Both the position numbers and the translations under genes were made by a program. The notes beneath the pieces were generated by a model. It was not told the DNA's origin and did not search any database. It saw only the letters and a list, made by a program, of their open reading frames with translations. DNA of 64,000 bases. It comes from Actinomadura rayongensis (GTDB taxonomy: Bacteria > Actinomycetota > Actinomycetes > Streptosporangiales > Streptosporangiaceae). This document shows, in pieces, positions 7,737-15,023 of this stretch (positions within the stretch are counted from its first letter, which is position 1; every line of letters starts with the position of its first letter). The DNA lies in NCBI RefSeq assembly GCF_009831215.1, contig NZ_WUTW01000006.1:1-64000 (forward strand). Reading direction: 5' to 3'.

Positions 7737-8887
7737 ACTACACCGAATCCGAGGAGCGGCAGGCCCTGCGCGCCGCCGTCGCCGACCTCGGCGCCAAGTA
7801 CGGCCCCGACTACTTCATCCGGAAGGCGCGGGCCGGGGAGAAGACCGACGAGCTGTGGCGGGAGGCCGGACGGCTCGGCTACCTCGGCGTGAACGTCCCC
7901 GCCGAGTACGGGGGCGGGGGCGGCGGCATCGGCGACCTCGCCGCCGTCTGCGAGGAACTGGCCGCCGCGGGCTGCCCGCTGCTGCTCATGGTCGTCTCGC
8001 CCGCGATCTGCGCGACGATCATCGCGCGGTCCGGCACCGAGGACCAGAAGAAGCACTGGCTGCCCCGCTTCGCCGACGGCTCGGTCAAGATGGCGTTCGC
8101 GATCACCGAGCCCGACGCCGGGTCCAACTCCCACCGCATCACCACGACCGCCCGCCGCGACGGCGACGGCTGGGTCCTGAGCGGGCAGAAGACGTTCATC
8201 TCCGGCGTGGACGAGTCCGACGCCGTCCTGTTCGTCAGCCGCAGCTCCGACCAGAAGGGCAACCTGCGGCCCTCGCTGTTCATCGTCCCCACCGACACGC
8301 CGGGCTTCACCTGGACGCCCATCGAGATGGAGATCGTCTCGCCGGAGAAGCAGTTCGTCTGCCACCTCGACGACGTCCGGCTGCCCTACGACGCGCTCGT
8401 CGGCGACGAGGACGGCGGCCTCCTGCAACTCTTCGCGGGCCTCAACCCCGAGCGGATCATGGCGTCGGCGATGGGCGCGGGCATCGGCCGCCTCGCCCTC
8501 GGCAAGGCCACCGGCTACGCCAAGGAGCGGCAGGTCTTCAAGACGCCCATCGGCGCGCACCAGGGCCTCGCCCACCCGCTTGCCGCCGCCAAGATCGAGA
8601 TCGAGGTGGCCCGGCTCATGGCGCAGAAGGCCGCCGCGCTCTACGACGCGGGCGACGACCTCGGCGCCGGCGAGGCCGCCAACATGGCCAAGTACGCGAC
8701 CGCCGAGGCCGCCGTCCACGCCGTCGACACCGCCATCCAGGTCCACGGCGGCAACGGCCTCACCAGCGAGTACGGCGTCGGGATGCTCGCCGGCGTCGTC
8801 CGGCTCATGCGCATCGCGCCGGTCAGCCGCGAGATGATCCTCAACTTCGTCGCGCAGCACACCCTCGGGCTCCCCAAGTCCTACTGA
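7733..8887 (+). CDS. Acyl-CoA dehydrogenase of the AtuA operon
   Basis: A 384-residue flavoprotein has the usual order of N-terminal helices, middle beta domain (FAITEPDAGSNSHRITTTA, then SGQKTFISG) and C-terminal helices (IQVHGGNGLTSEYGVGML). The normal FEGTSE motif near the C-terminus is replaced by SREMILNF, where the glutamate may be the catalytic base. By analogy with AtuD or FadE19-type enzymes it should make the unsaturated acyl-CoA that the carboxylase then uses. The GTG start overlaps the preceding stop. No hydratase or lyase gene follows, so later steps are encoded elsewhere. Confidence 0.88.
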   Translation: MNYTESEERQALRAAVADLGAKYGPDYFIRKARAGEKTDELWREAGRLGYLGVNVPAEYGGGGGGIGDLAAVCEELAAAGCPLLLMVVSPAICATIIARSGTEDQKKHWLPRFADGSVKMAFAITEPDAGSNSHRITTTARRDGDGWVLSGQKTFISGVDESDAVLFVSRSSDQKGNLRPSLFIVPTDTPGFTWTPIEMEIVSPEKQFVCHLDDVRLPYDALVGDEDGGLLQLFAGLNPERIMASAMGAGIGRLALGKATGYAKERQVFKTPIGAHQGLAHPLAAAKIEIEVARLMAQKAAALYDAGDDLGAGEAANMAKYATAEAAVHAVDTAIQVHGGNGLTSEYGVGMLAGVVRLMRIAPVSREMILNFVAQHTLGLPKSY

Positions 8888-8899
8888 GCCGCCGACGCC

Positions 8900-8937
8900 G
8901 ACGGGCCGCCTCCCCGCACCCGGGGGAGCGGCCCGTC
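8900..8937 (+). terminator. Terminator of the AtuA operon
   Basis: A 15-bp stem with one bulged base (GACGGGCCGC-C-TCCCC with GGGGA-GCGGCCCGTC) starts 13 bases after the dehydrogenase stop. It lacks a T tract, as many actinobacterial terminators do. Confidence 0.75.
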
Positions 8938-8940
8938 GCC

Positions 8941-8984
8941 GTGAGATGGGCCACAGAAGCCCGTTCGGGTGTGAGATGCGCCAC
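8941..8984. repeat. Pair of 14-base direct repeats before the oxygenase cassette
   Basis: GTGAGATGGGCCAC (8941-8954) and GTGAGATGCGCCAC (8971-8984) differ at one base and are spaced 30 bases apart, about three helical turns. They lie between the operon terminator and the oxygenase start, so they may be regulator sites. The rest of the 290-bp gap shows no clear feature. Confidence 0.5.
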
Positions 8985-9177
8985 GAAACCGGGCATCCAA
9001 AACCACAGGTCAACGGCGACTCATGAACCTGCCTGCCAAGAAACCGGCTAAAACCTCGCCTGAATTGAGGCATTGCATGTGCTAAAACCCGTCTGAGGTT
9101 CGCGGGAAGGCACAAGACGGCGGACGGGAAGCGCCCCGTACCGCCCGATCGCCCGTGCCCGCGCGGAGAGGATCTTC

Positions 9178-10047
9178 ATGAGCACCGTGGAAGTCCCGAC
9201 CATCGGGCAGGTCGTCGACACCGATCGTTATCCCCTCGAAGAACCCGGCGGGCCCGCCTGGAATTCCATTGTCGCCCGCACCCGGAAAGAACTGCGCGAG
9301 ACCGGCTGCAGCGTCCTGCCCGACTTCGTCCGCCCCGCCGGCCTGGACGCGCTCCGGGCCGAGGGCGCCGCCATCGCCCCGCACGCCCACTACGACGTCG
9401 AGACCGTCAACGCCTACAACATCGACCTCGCGACCCCGCTCCCCGACGGCCACCCGGGACGCATCACCGTAGAACGCGGCAACGCCTTCGTCCCCCGCGA
9501 CCGCATCCCCGCCGAGCACATCGTCCACCGGCTCTACACCGACGCCGGATTCCAGCGCTTCGTCGCCGAATGCTTCGGGCTGCCCCGCGTCCACGAGCTG
9601 GGCGACCCCCTCGCGGGCCTGTGCCTCAACGTCGTCGCGCCCGGCATGGAGCACCCCTGGCACTTCGACACCAACGAGTTCACCGTGAGCATGCTCACCC
9701 AGGAGGCCGACGAGGGCGGCGTCTTCGAGTACTGCCCCGGCATCCGCAGCGCGGCCGACGAGAACTTCGACGACGTCCGCGCCGTCCTCACCGGGCGCGG
9801 CGGCCGGCTCGTCCGGCGGCTCGCGCTGCGCCCCGGCGACCTGCAGCTCTTCAAGGGCCGCTACTCCCTGCACCGCGTCAGCCCCGTCGCCGGCCGCACC
9901 GCCCGGCACTCGGCGATCTTCGCCTACAGCGAGCGCCCCGGCGTGATGGGCAGCGTCGCCCGCACCCGCCAGCTGTTCGGCCGCGTCCTGCCCGAGCACC
10001 TCGCCGCCGAGGGCCGCGCCGTCCGGGTCGACGCGCTCCTGGACTAG
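9178..10047 (+). CDS. 2-oxoglutarate/Fe(II) oxygenase, HalD/BesD-ArpA-like
   Basis: This 289-residue protein resembles the HalD/BesD/ArpA group of small 2-oxoglutarate enzymes. The segment HPWHFDTNEFTVSMLTQEAD carries the first two metal ligands, H162 and D164. H232 in YSLHRVSPV is the third, and RTARHSAIFAYSERPG holds the likely 2-oxoglutarate-binding arginine. BesD-type halogenases have glycine in place of the aspartate; here aspartate is present, so hydroxylation is predicted. Known relatives act on free amino acids such as lysine, but this substrate is unknown. ATG 9178 follows GGAGAGGATC. It is the first gene of a cassette with a methyltransferase and an acyltransferase. Confidence 0.85.
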   Translation: MSTVEVPTIGQVVDTDRYPLEEPGGPAWNSIVARTRKELRETGCSVLPDFVRPAGLDALRAEGAAIAPHAHYDVETVNAYNIDLATPLPDGHPGRITVERGNAFVPRDRIPAEHIVHRLYTDAGFQRFVAECFGLPRVHELGDPLAGLCLNVVAPGMEHPWHFDTNEFTVSMLTQEADEGGVFEYCPGIRSAADENFDDVRAVLTGRGGRLVRRLALRPGDLQLFKGRYSLHRVSPVAGRTARHSAIFAYSERPGVMGSVARTRQLFGRVLPEHLAAEGRAVRVDALLD

Positions 10048-10116
10048 GGCGGCTCCCCGGGGACCGGCGCCCCCGCCGGCCCCCGCCCGCCCCGTCCCCT
10101 CCCGGAAGGACCCTTC

Positions 10117-11025
10117 GTGCAGTCCAGCACCGCCACCGGAAAGATCTCGCTCGACCACATTTACACCCAGCCTGACCCGCGCGATTACTTCACCACGCTC
10201 CGTCGGCTCGAATACCAGATCCCGCAGCAGGCCCAGCCGTTCTTCCGGGCCCTCGTGGACGAATACAAAACGGTGACGGGAACCCCCCTGCCCACCGTTC
10301 TCGACATCGGCTCCTCGTACGGGATCAACGCCGCGCTGATGAAATGCGGCGCCACGATGGACGACCTCTACGACCGCTACGCCGGACCCGACGCCGCCGC
10401 GCTGGACCGCGTCGCCCTCCTGGACCGCGACCGCGCGCTCGTCCGCTCCCGCCGCGACCCCGGCGTCCGGTTCACCGGCCTGGACGCGTCCGGGGAGGCC
10501 CTGGCCTACGCGCTCGCCGCCGGGTTCCTCGACGACGCCGTCCACGCCGACCTGGAGGAGAACGACCCGACGCCGATGCAGCGCGCCCGCCTGTCGCGCG
10601 CCGACCTCGTCGTCTCCACCGGCTGCGTCGGGTACGTCACCGAGCGCACCCTCGCGCGCGTCATCGAGGCCCAGGACGGACGGCGCCCCTGGATGGCCCA
10701 CTTCGTCCTGCGCATGTTCCCGTTCGACTCCGTCGAGGACGTCCTCGACAGCGCCGGCTACACCACCACCCGCTACGAGCGGCTGTTCCCGCAGCGCCGC
10801 TTCGCGACGCCGGACGAGCGGGCCGACGTGCTCGACACGCTCCGCGCCGAGGGCGTCGACCCCGCGGGACGCGAGACCGAGGGCTGGTTCTACGCCCGCC
10901 TCTTCGTGTCGCGGCCCCGGGACGCGGCCGGCCGCGCCATCATCGACCTCGCGCCCGCGAGCAGCGCCGCGACGGGCGGCACCGCCGCAATCCCCCACAC
11001 CAAGGAACGACGTGAACACGACTGA
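10117..11025 (+). CDS. Class I SAM-dependent methyltransferase of the oxygenase cassette
   Basis: A 302-residue protein has SAM-binding motif I at residues 61-69 (VLDIGSSYG) and a later acidic strand (FTGLDASGEALAYA) typical of Rossmann-fold methyltransferases. LVVSTGCVGYVTERT lies where motif IV is expected. The acceptor is not evident. The GTG start at 10117 is backed by GGAAGGA seven bases upstream. The 3' end overlaps the acyltransferase start by 14 bases, so the two are coupled. N-, O- or C-methylation are all possible; an amine acceptor would fit the neighbouring carnitine-type acyltransferase, which is inference. Confidence 0.8.
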   Translation: MQSSTATGKISLDHIYTQPDPRDYFTTLRRLEYQIPQQAQPFFRALVDEYKTVTGTPLPTVLDIGSSYGINAALMKCGATMDDLYDRYAGPDAAALDRVALLDRDRALVRSRRDPGVRFTGLDASGEALAYALAAGFLDDAVHADLEENDPTPMQRARLSRADLVVSTGCVGYVTERTLARVIEAQDGRRPWMAHFVLRMFPFDSVEDVLDSAGYTTTRYERLFPQRRFATPDERADVLDTLRAEGVDPAGRETEGWFYARLFVSRPRDAAGRAIIDLAPASSAATGGTAAIPHTKERREHD

Positions 11026-12826
11026 CGAACCCTCCGCCCGCACCTTCGGCAACGAGGACGCCCTGCCGCGCGTCCCGCTGCCCACGCTGGAGGACACCTG
11101 CGAACGGTTCCTCGCCTGGAGCGCGCCGCTGCTGACCCCGGCGGAACTGGAGGAGACCCGCGCGGCCGTCGACGAGCTGCTCGCCGACGGCGGCGCGGGC
11201 CGCGTCCTGCACGCCGCGCTGGAGGAGTACGACCGGAGTGAAGGCGTCCACAGCTGGCTCGACACCTTCTGGCCCTACCGCTACCTCGGCCGCCGGGACC
11301 GCATCGCCCTGAACGCCAACTTCGTCTTCCTCTTCCAGGACGCCGACCTCACCCAGGAGGAGCGCGCCGCCGCCCTCATCACGGCGGCCGTCGACTACAA
11401 GCTGCGGCTCGACACCGAGAGCGTCCCGCCGGTCGCGCAGCGCGGACGCCCCCTGTCGATGGAGCAGAACAAGTACCTGTTCTCCGCCACCCGGATCCCG
11501 GGGGAGAAGCAGGACACCGTCCGCGTGCCGTACACCGACGCGTGGCCCGGCCCGTCCGACGCGCGGCACATCATCGTGTTCCACCGCGCCAACGCGTTCC
11601 GGATGGACGTCATCGGCCCCGACGGCGTCCCGCACAGCCCCGCCGACCTCGCGGACGGGCTCCGCGCCGTCCGCGCGGAGGGTGCCGCCCGCGCCGCTGC
11701 CGGGACCGCGCCCGGCCACCTCACCACCAAGGCCCGCGCCGAGTGGGCCGCGTCCCGCGCCGCGCTGCTCGCGCTCGACCCGGCCAACGCGCAGGCCCTG
11801 GACACGATCGAGACCGCGCTGTTCTGCGTCTGCCTGGACGACGTCACTCCCAAGGACGACCACGAGGCGACCGACCACCTGCTGCACGGCGACAGCGGCA
11901 ACCGCTGGTTCGACAAGGCCGTCTCGCTGATCGTGTTCGCCGACGGGTCCGCCGGGATCAACATCGAGCACTGCGGGCTCGACGGCACCACCGTGCTCAG
12001 CTTCGTCGACGACATGATGAACACCTCCACCGAGGACCACGCCCGCAGCTCCGGCGCCCGGCCGCAGGGCACCCCGGCGATCGAGCCCGTCCGGTTCGTC
12101 CTGGACGACGCGCTGCGCGCCGACGTCCACGCCGCCGCCGTCGCGTTCGCCGACTATGCGGCCGCGACCGCCACCGAGACCGTCGCGTTCGACGATTTCG
12201 GCGCCAACGACGCCAAGAAGCTCGGGATCTCGCCGGACGCGTTCGTCCAGATGGCCTACCAGCTCGCCCACCAGCGCGCCAAGGGTCGTGTCGGCGCGAC
12301 TTACGAGTCCATCGCCACCCGCCAGTACAACCGGGGACGCACCGAGGCCATGCGCGTCGTCACGCCCGAGGTGCTGGCGTTCGTCCGGACCCAGAACGAC
12401 CCCGCCGCCACCGCCGACGAGCGCCGCGCCGCGCTGCGCGCCGCCGCCGAGGCCCACGTCGCGCGCGCCAAGGACTGCCAGGCCGGCCGCGCCCCCGAGC
12501 AGCACCTGTGGGAGCTGCAGCTCATCGCCGAGCGGCGCGGCGCGGAACTCGGCGTCACCGAGGCGCCCGCGCTGTACTCCTCGCCCGGCTGGCGGATCAT
12601 GCGCGACGACTACCTCAGCACCAGCTCCGCGCCGTCGGTCAACGTCAAGTACTTCGGATTCGGCTCCACCAGCCCGCAGTGCATCGGCGTCGCGTACGTG
12701 CTGCTGCCCGACCGGTTCAACGTGTACCTGAGCACGCCGCGCACGGTCGCGGACGCGATGGAGTCCTTCGCCGGGCACCTGCGCGCCGCGGTCGCCGAAC
12801 TGCGCGACCTGCTCGCCGGCGGCTGA
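11012..12826 (+). CDS. Choline/carnitine O-acyltransferase family protein
   Basis: A 604-residue protein shows the hallmarks of the carnitine/choline acyltransferase family: NRWFDKAVSLIVFADGSAG, then INIEHCGLDGTT with catalytic H320, and near the C-terminus SVNVKYFGFGSTSP followed by GVAYVLLPDRFNVYL. Such enzymes move acyl groups between CoA and a hydroxyl on a small quaternary amine. They are uncommon in bacteria. GTG 11012 follows AAGGAACGA and lies inside the methyltransferase 3' end. Its place behind a predicted hydroxylase and a methyltransferase suggests O-acylation of a hydroxylated, methylated amine, which is inference. Confidence 0.85.
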   Translation: MNTTDEPSARTFGNEDALPRVPLPTLEDTCERFLAWSAPLLTPAELEETRAAVDELLADGGAGRVLHAALEEYDRSEGVHSWLDTFWPYRYLGRRDRIALNANFVFLFQDADLTQEERAAALITAAVDYKLRLDTESVPPVAQRGRPLSMEQNKYLFSATRIPGEKQDTVRVPYTDAWPGPSDARHIIVFHRANAFRMDVIGPDGVPHSPADLADGLRAVRAEGAARAAAGTAPGHLTTKARAEWAASRAALLALDPANAQALDTIETALFCVCLDDVTPKDDHEATDHLLHGDSGNRWFDKAVSLIVFADGSAGINIEHCGLDGTTVLSFVDDMMNTSTEDHARSSGARPQGTPAIEPVRFVLDDALRADVHAAAVAFADYAAATATETVAFDDFGANDAKKLGISPDAFVQMAYQLAHQRAKGRVGATYESIATRQYNRGRTEAMRVVTPEVLAFVRTQNDPAATADERRAALRAAAEAHVARAKDCQAGRAPEQHLWELQLIAERRGAELGVTEAPALYSSPGWRIMRDDYLSTSSAPSVNVKYFGFGSTSPQCIGVAYVLLPDRFNVYLSTPRTVADAMESFAGHLRAAVAELRDLLAGG

Positions 12827-12833
12827 CGCGCCC

Positions 12834-12859
12834 GGGCCCGCGGGACGTCCCGCGGGTCC
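12834..12859. terminator. Bidirectional terminator between convergent genes
   Basis: A perfect 20-base palindrome (CCCGCGGGACGTCCCGCGGG, 12837-12856), extended by further pairs, fills the 33-bp gap between the acyltransferase stop and the kinase stop on the other strand. Confidence 0.75.
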
Positions 12860-13423
12860 TCAGCCCGCCAGCGCCGCGACCTGAGCGGCCAGGGACGCGG
12901 ACGCGGTCAGCCGGTTGTCGATCGCGTCGTGCGGGACGGGCGGCGGCTCGTCCGGGCGCATCCGCTCGACGAACGCCCCGAAGGCCGCCAGCTTGCCCGC
13001 GTCGCGGGGCGAGTTGCGGGCGAGAAGCCGGTGCCGCAGCGTCGCGGCGTCCGAGCGGATCCACACCAGGCGGACGTCCGGGCCGCCGAGCGCGTCCGTC
13101 CACGCCGCCCACCGCTCCGGGTCCCGGATCTGCCCGGTGAACGGGCCGCTCAGCAGCACCGGGCAGCCCGCCGCGCGGACCTCCCGCGCCGCCGCCGTCA
13201 GCCCCGCGTACTCGTGGGCCTTCACGTGCTCGTCGTACCAGGGGCCCTCGCGCTCGCCCGGATCGCGGCCGTGCGCGGCCAGCGTCGCCGCGACGAACGG
13301 GCCGAACAGCGTGTCCTTGTCCAGCAGCGCCGGGACGGGCCGCAGCCGCTCCAGCAGCAGCCCGCACACCGTCGACTTGCCCGCGCCCGGCGGCCCCGCC
13401 ACCACCCACACGGTCCCGCTCAC
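12860..13423 (-). CDS. AAA/P-loop kinase-like ATP-binding protein
   Basis: This 187-residue protein starts almost directly with a Walker A motif (VVAGPPGAGKSTVC, residues ~7-20). LLDKDTLFGPFV and PVLLSGPFTGQ follow, and VWIRSDAATLRHRLLARNSPRD near residue 120 is a lid-like segment. It resembles small-molecule kinases of the zeta-toxin/gluconate-kinase/chloramphenicol-phosphotransferase type. The substrate is unknown. The GTG start overlaps the stop of the upstream enolase-superfamily gene (GTGA), so both are made from one message and may act together. Confidence 0.78.
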   Translation of the reverse strand: MSGTVWVVAGPPGAGKSTVCGLLLERLRPVPALLDKDTLFGPFVAATLAAHGRDPGEREGPWYDEHVKAHEYAGLTAAAREVRAAGCPVLLSGPFTGQIRDPERWAAWTDALGGPDVRLVWIRSDAATLRHRLLARNSPRDAGKLAAFGAFVERMRPDEPPPVPHDAIDNRLTASASLAAQVAALAG

Positions 13424-14499
13424 GCGGGCAGCCGCATGCGGCGGGTGGCGAGCTTGCGGATCCGCTCCTCGTCGATCGCGTGGCCGAGGCCCGGCTGCGT
13501 GAGCGGCACTCCCACGACGCCGCCCGCCGACCGCACCGGGGGCGTCACGAACACCGGGCCGCCCGCCGGGTCGGTCACCCCGCTCGGCAGCGTGCAGCCC
13601 GGCAGCGCCGCCAGCGCCACCGCCGCCGCCTGCCCCACGCCGAACACGCCGACGCCCGTGCACCACACGTCCCAGCCCGCCGCGTACGCGCGGTCGTGCG
13701 CTGCGCGCGCCGCCGTCAGCCCGCCCAGCCGGTCGTAGCGCAGGTCCAGGGCGCGGCCCGCGCCGAGCGTGATCGCCGCGTCCAGGCCCTCCACGTCGCG
13801 CACCGCCGGGGCCACCGCCGCGTCCACCCGCCGCTGCAGCCGCGCGTGGGCGGCCAGGTCGTCCGCCGGGAACGGGTGCGCGATCGCCAGCGGGCCGTAG
13901 GCGTCCAGCGCCTCCAGGGCCGCCAGGTGCGCCGCGTCCTCGGTGTAGGCGTTGCCCGCGTCCGCGACGATCGCGAGCGCCGGGAACGCCGCCCGGACGG
14001 CCCGGACGCGCTCCACGTCCCGGCCCGGCCGCACGTCCAGCGTCACCCGCGTGTGGCCCGCGCCGACCGTCCGGTTCACGAGGGCGGGCAGCGCGTCGGG
14101 AGCGCCGTCGACGGCGATCCGCGCGCCCGTCACGATCGACGTGCGCGTCCCGCCGAGCGCGTGCGCCAGCGGCAGGCCCCGGTTGCGGCACCACAGGTCC
14201 CAGCAGGCGACGTCCACGGCCGCCGCCGCGCTGCGCCCGCCCAGCTCCGCCGCCGCCGAGACGTCCTCGGGACGGTCCCAGTCCAGCCCCAGCAGCGCCG
14301 GGCCGAGCCGTTCCTCCAGATCCGCCCACGCGCCGCCCGCGAGCGCCGGATCGGCGCCCGGCGCGACCTCGCCCCAGCCCACCGAGCCGTCACCGCCCGC
14401 GAGCCGGACGAGGATGCTCTCCGGCCGCCGTCCGTGCGGCATCCGCACCCGGAAGGCGTCACAGCCCACGATCTGGGGCACCCGAACACGTCCCTCCAC
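13420..14499 (-). CDS. Enolase-superfamily protein (OSBS/NSAR-like) lacking catalytic residues
   Basis: The 359-residue chain aligns along its length with o-succinylbenzoate synthase/N-succinylamino acid racemase: capping domain, then barrel. The active-site positions are changed. The KxK lysines read T153 and D155 (VTLDVRPG), D180 is kept in VADAGNAY, the metal glutamate of the IEQP motif is A207 (IAHPF), the DES motif is A232-V233-R234, and the last lysine is R254 (LRYDRLGG). Enolase-type chemistry is therefore unlikely, so it may be a binding or scaffold protein, or use other chemistry. GTG 14499 is used; GTG 14481, with GGAGGG about ten bases before it, is an alternative. It is coupled to the P-loop gene. 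Confidence 0.75.
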   Translation of the reverse strand: MEGRVRVPQIVGCDAFRVRMPHGRRPESILVRLAGGDGSVGWGEVAPGADPALAGGAWADLEERLGPALLGLDWDRPEDVSAAAELGGRSAAAAVDVACWDLWCRNRGLPLAHALGGTRTSIVTGARIAVDGAPDALPALVNRTVGAGHTRVTLDVRPGRDVERVRAVRAAFPALAIVADAGNAYTEDAAHLAALEALDAYGPLAIAHPFPADDLAAHARLQRRVDAAVAPAVRDVEGLDAAITLGAGRALDLRYDRLGGLTAARAAHDRAYAAGWDVWCTGVGVFGVGQAAAVALAALPGCTLPSGVTDPAGGPVFVTPPVRSAGGVVGVPLTQPGLGHAIDEERIRKLATRRMRLPA

Positions 14500-14563
14500 A
14501 GTCGGCCATCGTCACGTTCCATGATTCACCCGCCGGGCCGCCCGCCGCGCCACGGGGCCGCCG

Positions 14564-15004
14564 TCAGCGCCGGAACGGCCACCGGATCGGGTGCGGCGTG
14601 TACCCGCCGTCGGCGAGCCCCGCCTGCCGCTCGAACGGGTTCGCGGACGCGTGGTCGCCGCAGAGCAGCAGCGACACGCCCGCGCACACCAGGTACAGGG
14701 GGATCATCAGCGGGCCGAGCAGGAACGCGTACTGCGTCGCGTGCCGTCCCTCGTGCCGCAGCAGCGCCGGACGGTCCAGCAGGTCCGCCGCCGCGCGCCG
14801 CGCCGTCACCACGTTGCCGACCGTGAACACCGGCGCGGCCGGGAGCGGCCAGCGGTAGCCGCCGGCGAGGACCAGCCCGTCCGGGCCCGGACATCGCCCG
14901 CGCTCCGGCGAGCCGCGCGACCCGGCCGCCGCGAGCAACAGGCCGAGCGGGGTCGACAGGTTGACGGCGTTGACGATCCGGCGGATCCGGAGGGGACGGT
15001 CCAC
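14564..15004 (-). CDS. Small membrane protein with HExxH motif
   Basis: I do not recognise a named family. The 146-residue protein has an N-terminal hydrophobic stretch (residues ~15-27) and a second one (~92-114). The motif H84-E-G-R-H88 (LLRHEGRHATQY) lies just before the second, and ANPFERQAG (E125) follows and could be a third zinc ligand. This layout suggests a small membrane-bound zinc peptidase-like protein, but activity is unproven. It lies 19 bases beyond the stop of the LCP gene on the same strand, so they could share a transcript. Confidence 0.6.
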   Translation of the reverse strand: MDRPLRIRRIVNAVNLSTPLGLLLAAAGSRGSPERGRCPGPDGLVLAGGYRWPLPAAPVFTVGNVVTARRAAADLLDRPALLRHEGRHATQYAFLLGPLMIPLYLVCAGVSLLLCGDHASANPFERQAGLADGGYTPHPIRWPFRR

Positions 15005-15023
15005 CCGTCCATTGTGCCGCGCG

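Noticed and set aside
9643..9882. Halogenase assignment for the BesD-like gene
   Set aside because: The metal site has HxD with the aspartate present; radical halogenases need glycine or alanine there.
9082..11265. Long minus-strand open frame across the oxygenase and methyltransferase genes
   Set aside because: It is an antisense frame kept open by high GC; its translation is low-complexity Gly/Ala/Val/Arg without domain motifs, while the plus-strand genes have clear motifs.
13420..14499. Menaquinone-pathway o-succinylbenzoate synthase (menC)
   Set aside because: Most catalytic lysines and metal ligands are replaced and no other menaquinone gene is adjacent.
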